Source: Alphaproteobacteria bacterium CG11_big_fil_rev_8_21_14_0_20_44_7
GTDB lineage: Bacteria; Pseudomonadota; Alphaproteobacteria; Rickettsiales; 21-14-0-20-44-7
Assembly: GCA_002787615.1 (NCBI GenBank)
Contig: PCXJ01000059.1
Coordinates: 1 to 7,421 of the forward strand
Length of the DNA stretch: 7,421 bases
Direction of reading: 5' to 3'
In this document: piece by piece, positions 5,463 through 7,421 of the stretch
Position numbering within the stretch: position 1 is the stretch's first letter
Layout: each line of letters starts with the position of its first letter
Program-made: the position numbers and the translations under genes
The notes under the pieces: model-generated
Databases searched by the model: none
What the model saw: only the letters and a program-made list of their open reading frames with translations
What the model was told of the DNA's origin: nothing

Positions 5463-6368
5463 ATGAGTATGGAAGTTGAGATTGAGAAATATAGATATGA
5501 GTTGCTGGACTTTGACCCTAATAATATTTTCTCGGCGAATAATGATGATGTCGCCGAAGGGCAAGAGCCGGTAGAAGGGCAGGCGGAAGTTTTGGAAGCT
5601 GCCCCGGAGAGCGCAGAGCAAGAAGCGGCGGTGGAGGAAGTTGTTGCGGTTACTTATAGCGAAGATGAGCTTGAGCAGGCCAAGGCGCAAATGCGCAAAG
5701 AGGGATTTGCTGAAGGGTTGAAGCAGGCAAAATCGGAATATGAAGAAATCAGCCGTCAGCAAGATTTGCAAAATGCAACGATTGTGCAAGCCATGGAAGG
5801 CAAGCTTCTGGAGGCGGTAAAGTATCGTAAGCTGGAAGTTGAGCATATGCGCGAGATGATTTCTGCCCTATCCTTTGCTGTTGCGCGTAAGGTGATTTCC
5901 TGTGAGCCGGGTGAAGAATTAGCCGCGCAATTAAACGCGCAAATTGATAAGATGCTGAAGGATATTGATGATGACTCTTTGCCAAAAATCCAGCTTAATC
6001 CTGAAATGGCAGATAGGCTTGCAGATAAATTCAAGAATGTGGAAATTGTGAAGGATGAAGCAATTTTGCCGAGTGATTTTAAAATTGCGTGGTCAAGTGG
6101 GCTGGCAGAGCGGAAAATGGATGAATTATGGTCGGAAATTGGGCATGTTTTAGGGGTTGAGAATTTAGTGAAAGAGAGGCAGGAAGAAGTTCTGTCTCAA
6201 ATTCAGGAAGAAAAACTTGCTTCGGAAGCGGCGGCAGTGCAAGAAGTGCCAAATGATGCTGAGCCCTCAGAAGAGGTGGTGGAAGCGGCAAGTGAAATTG
6301 AAGATAATATGATAAATAATGAAGATGCTAATAACGAAGATAACAAAATAGAGGAACAAGATGGCTGA
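5463..6368 (+). CDS. fliH: FliH-like flagellar export/assembly protein (FlbE type)
   Basis: A 301-aa acidic protein identified as FliH by position between fliG and fliN and by its own features. FliH dimers hold the export ATPase FliI in check and dock it to the C-ring through FliN. The N-terminus (EKYRYELLDFDPNNIF, 8-23) resembles the aromatic KF-F-D-F motif of alphaproteobacterial FliH. An acidic linker (28-62) follows. Next is a long helical part with the FliH-like EGFAEGLKQAKSEYEE (80-95) and a helix around 125-146 (ISALSFAVARKVI). A C-terminal V1/V-ATPase-E-like domain (about 150-230) includes ILPSDFKIAWSSGLAERKMDELW (first and last residues 201 and 223). Residues 237-301 form an unusual Glu/Asn/Asp-rich tail. 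Either the ATG at 5463 (AGGA 4 nt upstream) or the in-frame ATG at 5469 (10 nt from it) could start the gene. The end overlaps fliN by 8 nt. Confidence 0.82.
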   Translation: MSMEVEIEKYRYELLDFDPNNIFSANNDDVAEGQEPVEGQAEVLEAAPESAEQEAAVEEVVAVTYSEDELEQAKAQMRKEGFAEGLKQAKSEYEEISRQQDLQNATIVQAMEGKLLEAVKYRKLEVEHMREMISALSFAVARKVISCEPGEELAAQLNAQIDKMLKDIDDDSLPKIQLNPEMADRLADKFKNVEIVKDEAILPSDFKIAWSSGLAERKMDELWSEIGHVLGVENLVKERQEEVLSQIQEEKLASEAAAVQEVPNDAEPSEEVVEAASEIEDNMINNEDANNEDNKIEEQDG

Positions 6369-6675
6369 AGATAAAATTGATGTAAATGACGTTTTTGATG
6401 ATAGTGATGATTCGGATAATATCAGCTTAGAGGCTGTGTATGATATTCCCGTGCAGATTTCTGCGGTGCTTGGCAATGCGGAAATGCAGGTGAACAACCT
6501 GCTCAAACTTGGGCGCGGCGCGGTGATTGAGCTTGACCGCAAGGTTGGTGAGCCGGTTGATATTTTTGTGAATAACCGCCTTATCGCACGTGGCGAAGTG
6601 GTGATTGTTGAAGATAAAATCGGTATTACGATGACGGAGATTATCAAAAATGAATCCAAAAACGGCGAAAAATAA
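6361..6675 (+). CDS. fliN: Flagellar motor switch protein FliN
   Basis: A 104-aa C-ring protein that together with FliM forms the lower switch complex and binds FliH-FliI at the export apparatus. A short acidic N-terminus (1-20, Asp-rich) leads into a SpoA/surface-presentation domain (about 24-97). Characteristic stretches are YDIPVQISAVLG (27-38), LLKLGRGAVIELDRKVGEPV (47-66), DIFVNNRLIARGEVVIVED (67-85) and IGITMTEII (87-95). This wording is close to alphaproteobacterial FliN, and the size is right. Translation begins inside fliH (8-nt overlap) with a GAGGA ribosome site (6351-6355) 5 nt before the ATG. The stop codon overlaps the next start by one base (TAATG). Confidence 0.96.
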   Translation: MAEDKIDVNDVFDDSDDSDNISLEAVYDIPVQISAVLGNAEMQVNNLLKLGRGAVIELDRKVGEPVDIFVNNRLIARGEVVIVEDKIGITMTEIIKNESKNGEK

Positions 6676-7421
6676 TGGTTAAGCTAAAAACCGCTAAACG
6701 CAGGCCGGATTATTCTACCACGATTGGAATACTCGTTGCTTTTGCGCTTGTGCTTGTTTCAATAGCGCTGGGCAGCGATGGCATGGGGTTCATCAATATC
6801 CAAGCGATATTAATCGTATTTTGCGGCACTTTTGCGGTGACGATTGCTTGTTTTTCATGGCATGATGTAGCGGGGCTGAGAGGTTCGTTGCGCAACACGG
6901 TTTTTACCAAAATAAAGGATGTGAAAGAGGCAGGTGTTGATGTTATTGCCTTGGCAGAATATGCAAAAAAGAAAGGTTTGCTAGGATTGCAGGAAAAGGA
7001 AGACGAAATTGAAAAAGATTCAATCCTTGCCAAAGGAACGCAAATGCTGGTTGACGGCATGAGTTCGGAAGACGCGGAAGTTATGCTGAAGCAGGATATT
7101 GAAAGCACGCTGGAGAGAAATCAACGTGCGGCGGCAGTTTTGCGTAAAGCTGCGGAAATTGCTCCGGCAATGGGGCTAATCGGTACGCTCATAGGTTTGG
7201 TGCAAATGCTTGGTCAGCTAGAAGACCCTTCCGGCATTGGCCGTCCGATGGCTGTGGCGTTATTGACTACATTATATGGCGCTTTGTTTGCCTATATATT
7301 GCTAACTCCGCTTGCTAGCAAGATTGAAAGAAATTCAGATGAAGAATTGCTGGTAAATCGAATTTACCTTACTGCTATTATCTGTATGGGGAATCAGGAG
7401 CATCCGCGCAAATTGCAAACA
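6675..7421 (+). CDS. Flagellar stator protein, PomA/MotA family (3' end outside window)
   Basis: 249 codons are present, exactly in frame to the window edge; family members run about 250-290 aa, so little is missing. It encodes the four-helix inner-membrane stator subunit that, with MotB/PomB, conducts ions and pushes on FliG. Membrane segments are about 15-33, 40-60, 160-183 and 192-214, with a large cytoplasmic loop between the second and third. Recognisable blocks are INIQAILIVFCGTFAV (40-55), KKKGLLGLQEKEDEI (98-112, equivalent to the charged FliG-contact loop), LVDGMSSEDAE (125-135), APAMGLIGTLIGLVQML (163-179) and MAVALLTTLYGALFA (192-206). Conserved Pro164 and Pro212 are present. The wording is closer to PomA (Na+-type) than to E. 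coli MotA, and Thr171 and Thr198/199 are retained, but ion choice cannot be decided without the partner gene. It starts in the fliN stop (TAATG), so it belongs to the rotor operon. Confidence 0.93.
   Translation, partial: MVKLKTAKRRPDYSTTIGILVAFALVLVSIALGSDGMGFINIQAILIVFCGTFAVTIACFSWHDVAGLRGSLRNTVFTKIKDVKEAGVDVIALAEYAKKKGLLGLQEKEDEIEKDSILAKGTQMLVDGMSSEDAEVMLKQDIESTLERNQRAAAVLRKAAEIAPAMGLIGTLIGLVQMLGQLEDPSGIGRPMAVALLTTLYGALFAYILLTPLASKIERNSDEELLVNRIYLTAIICMGNQEHPRKLQT

Noticed and set aside
5445..5846. Minus-strand open frame of 133 codons opposite the start of fliH
   Set aside because: It is antisense to a convincing gene, has no recognisable motifs, and arises from the biased acidic codons of fliH read backwards.
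6267..6659. Minus-strand open frame of 130 codons across the fliH-fliN junction
   Set aside because: It lies fully opposite fliN and the fliH tail. Its Ser/Ile-rich composition is typical of a reversed acidic gene.
6710..7108. Minus-strand open frame of 132 codons inside the stator gene
   Set aside because: It is antisense to clear PomA/MotA sequence, Ser/Ile-rich and without a ribosome site or family signature.
1..7421. CRISPR array, tRNA/rRNA, insertion sequence, toxin-antitoxin or defence cassette
   Set aside because: No regularly spaced repeats, cloverleaf-like segments, transposase motifs, terminal inverted repeats or defence-protein signatures were visible. Gene content is ordinary chromosomal housekeeping and motility.

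Overview
The window looks like chromosomal DNA from a moderately AT-rich, flagellated alphaproteobacterium. Three things suggest this. The rotor operon order fliF-fliG-fliH(flbE-like)-fliN resembles the Caulobacter fliF operon. The FliN and FliH sequences carry motifs I associate with alphaproteobacteria. A bacterial ELM1-family (DUF1022) protein is present, a family found mainly in alphaproteobacteria and plants. I cannot name the genus.

Left half (1-2544), all genes on the minus strand. In transcription order these are an unrecognised 163-aa protein (2544-2053), an ELM1-like protein (1990-1064), a typical 2-Cys peroxiredoxin of the AhpC/Prx1 type (982-380), and the first 95 codons of thioredoxin reductase trxB (287 to beyond base 1). 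The peroxiredoxin and thioredoxin reductase form a plausible peroxide-defence pair: NADPH electrons pass through TrxB, probably via thioredoxin, to AhpC. A compact, GC-rich foldback-prone spacer lies between them. ahpC appears to have its own sigma70-like promoter.

Centre (2545-2775) is a 231-bp divergent intergenic region. It holds two near-identical 17-bp palindromes 65 bp apart and one CtrA-like half-site pair. All lie upstream of fliF, so this is the probable control region of the flagellar operon.

Right half (2776-7421), all plus strand: fliF (MS-ring), fliG (rotor torque protein), fliH (export-ATPase regulator), fliN (C-ring) and a PomA/MotA-type stator gene cut by the window end. The genes are packed with 1-nt TAATG overlaps (fliF/fliG and fliN/motA), a 6-nt gap (fliG/fliH) and an 8-nt overlap (fliH/fliN). 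They are therefore almost certainly one translationally coupled operon that builds the flagellar base, its cytoplasmic switch, the export-associated linker and at least one stator subunit.

I see no CRISPR array, tRNA, rRNA, insertion sequence or defence cassette. I found no clear new multi-gene system. The most promising unexplained elements are the twin palindromes before fliF, the uncharacterised 163-aa protein, and the bacterial ELM1 homologue beside it.
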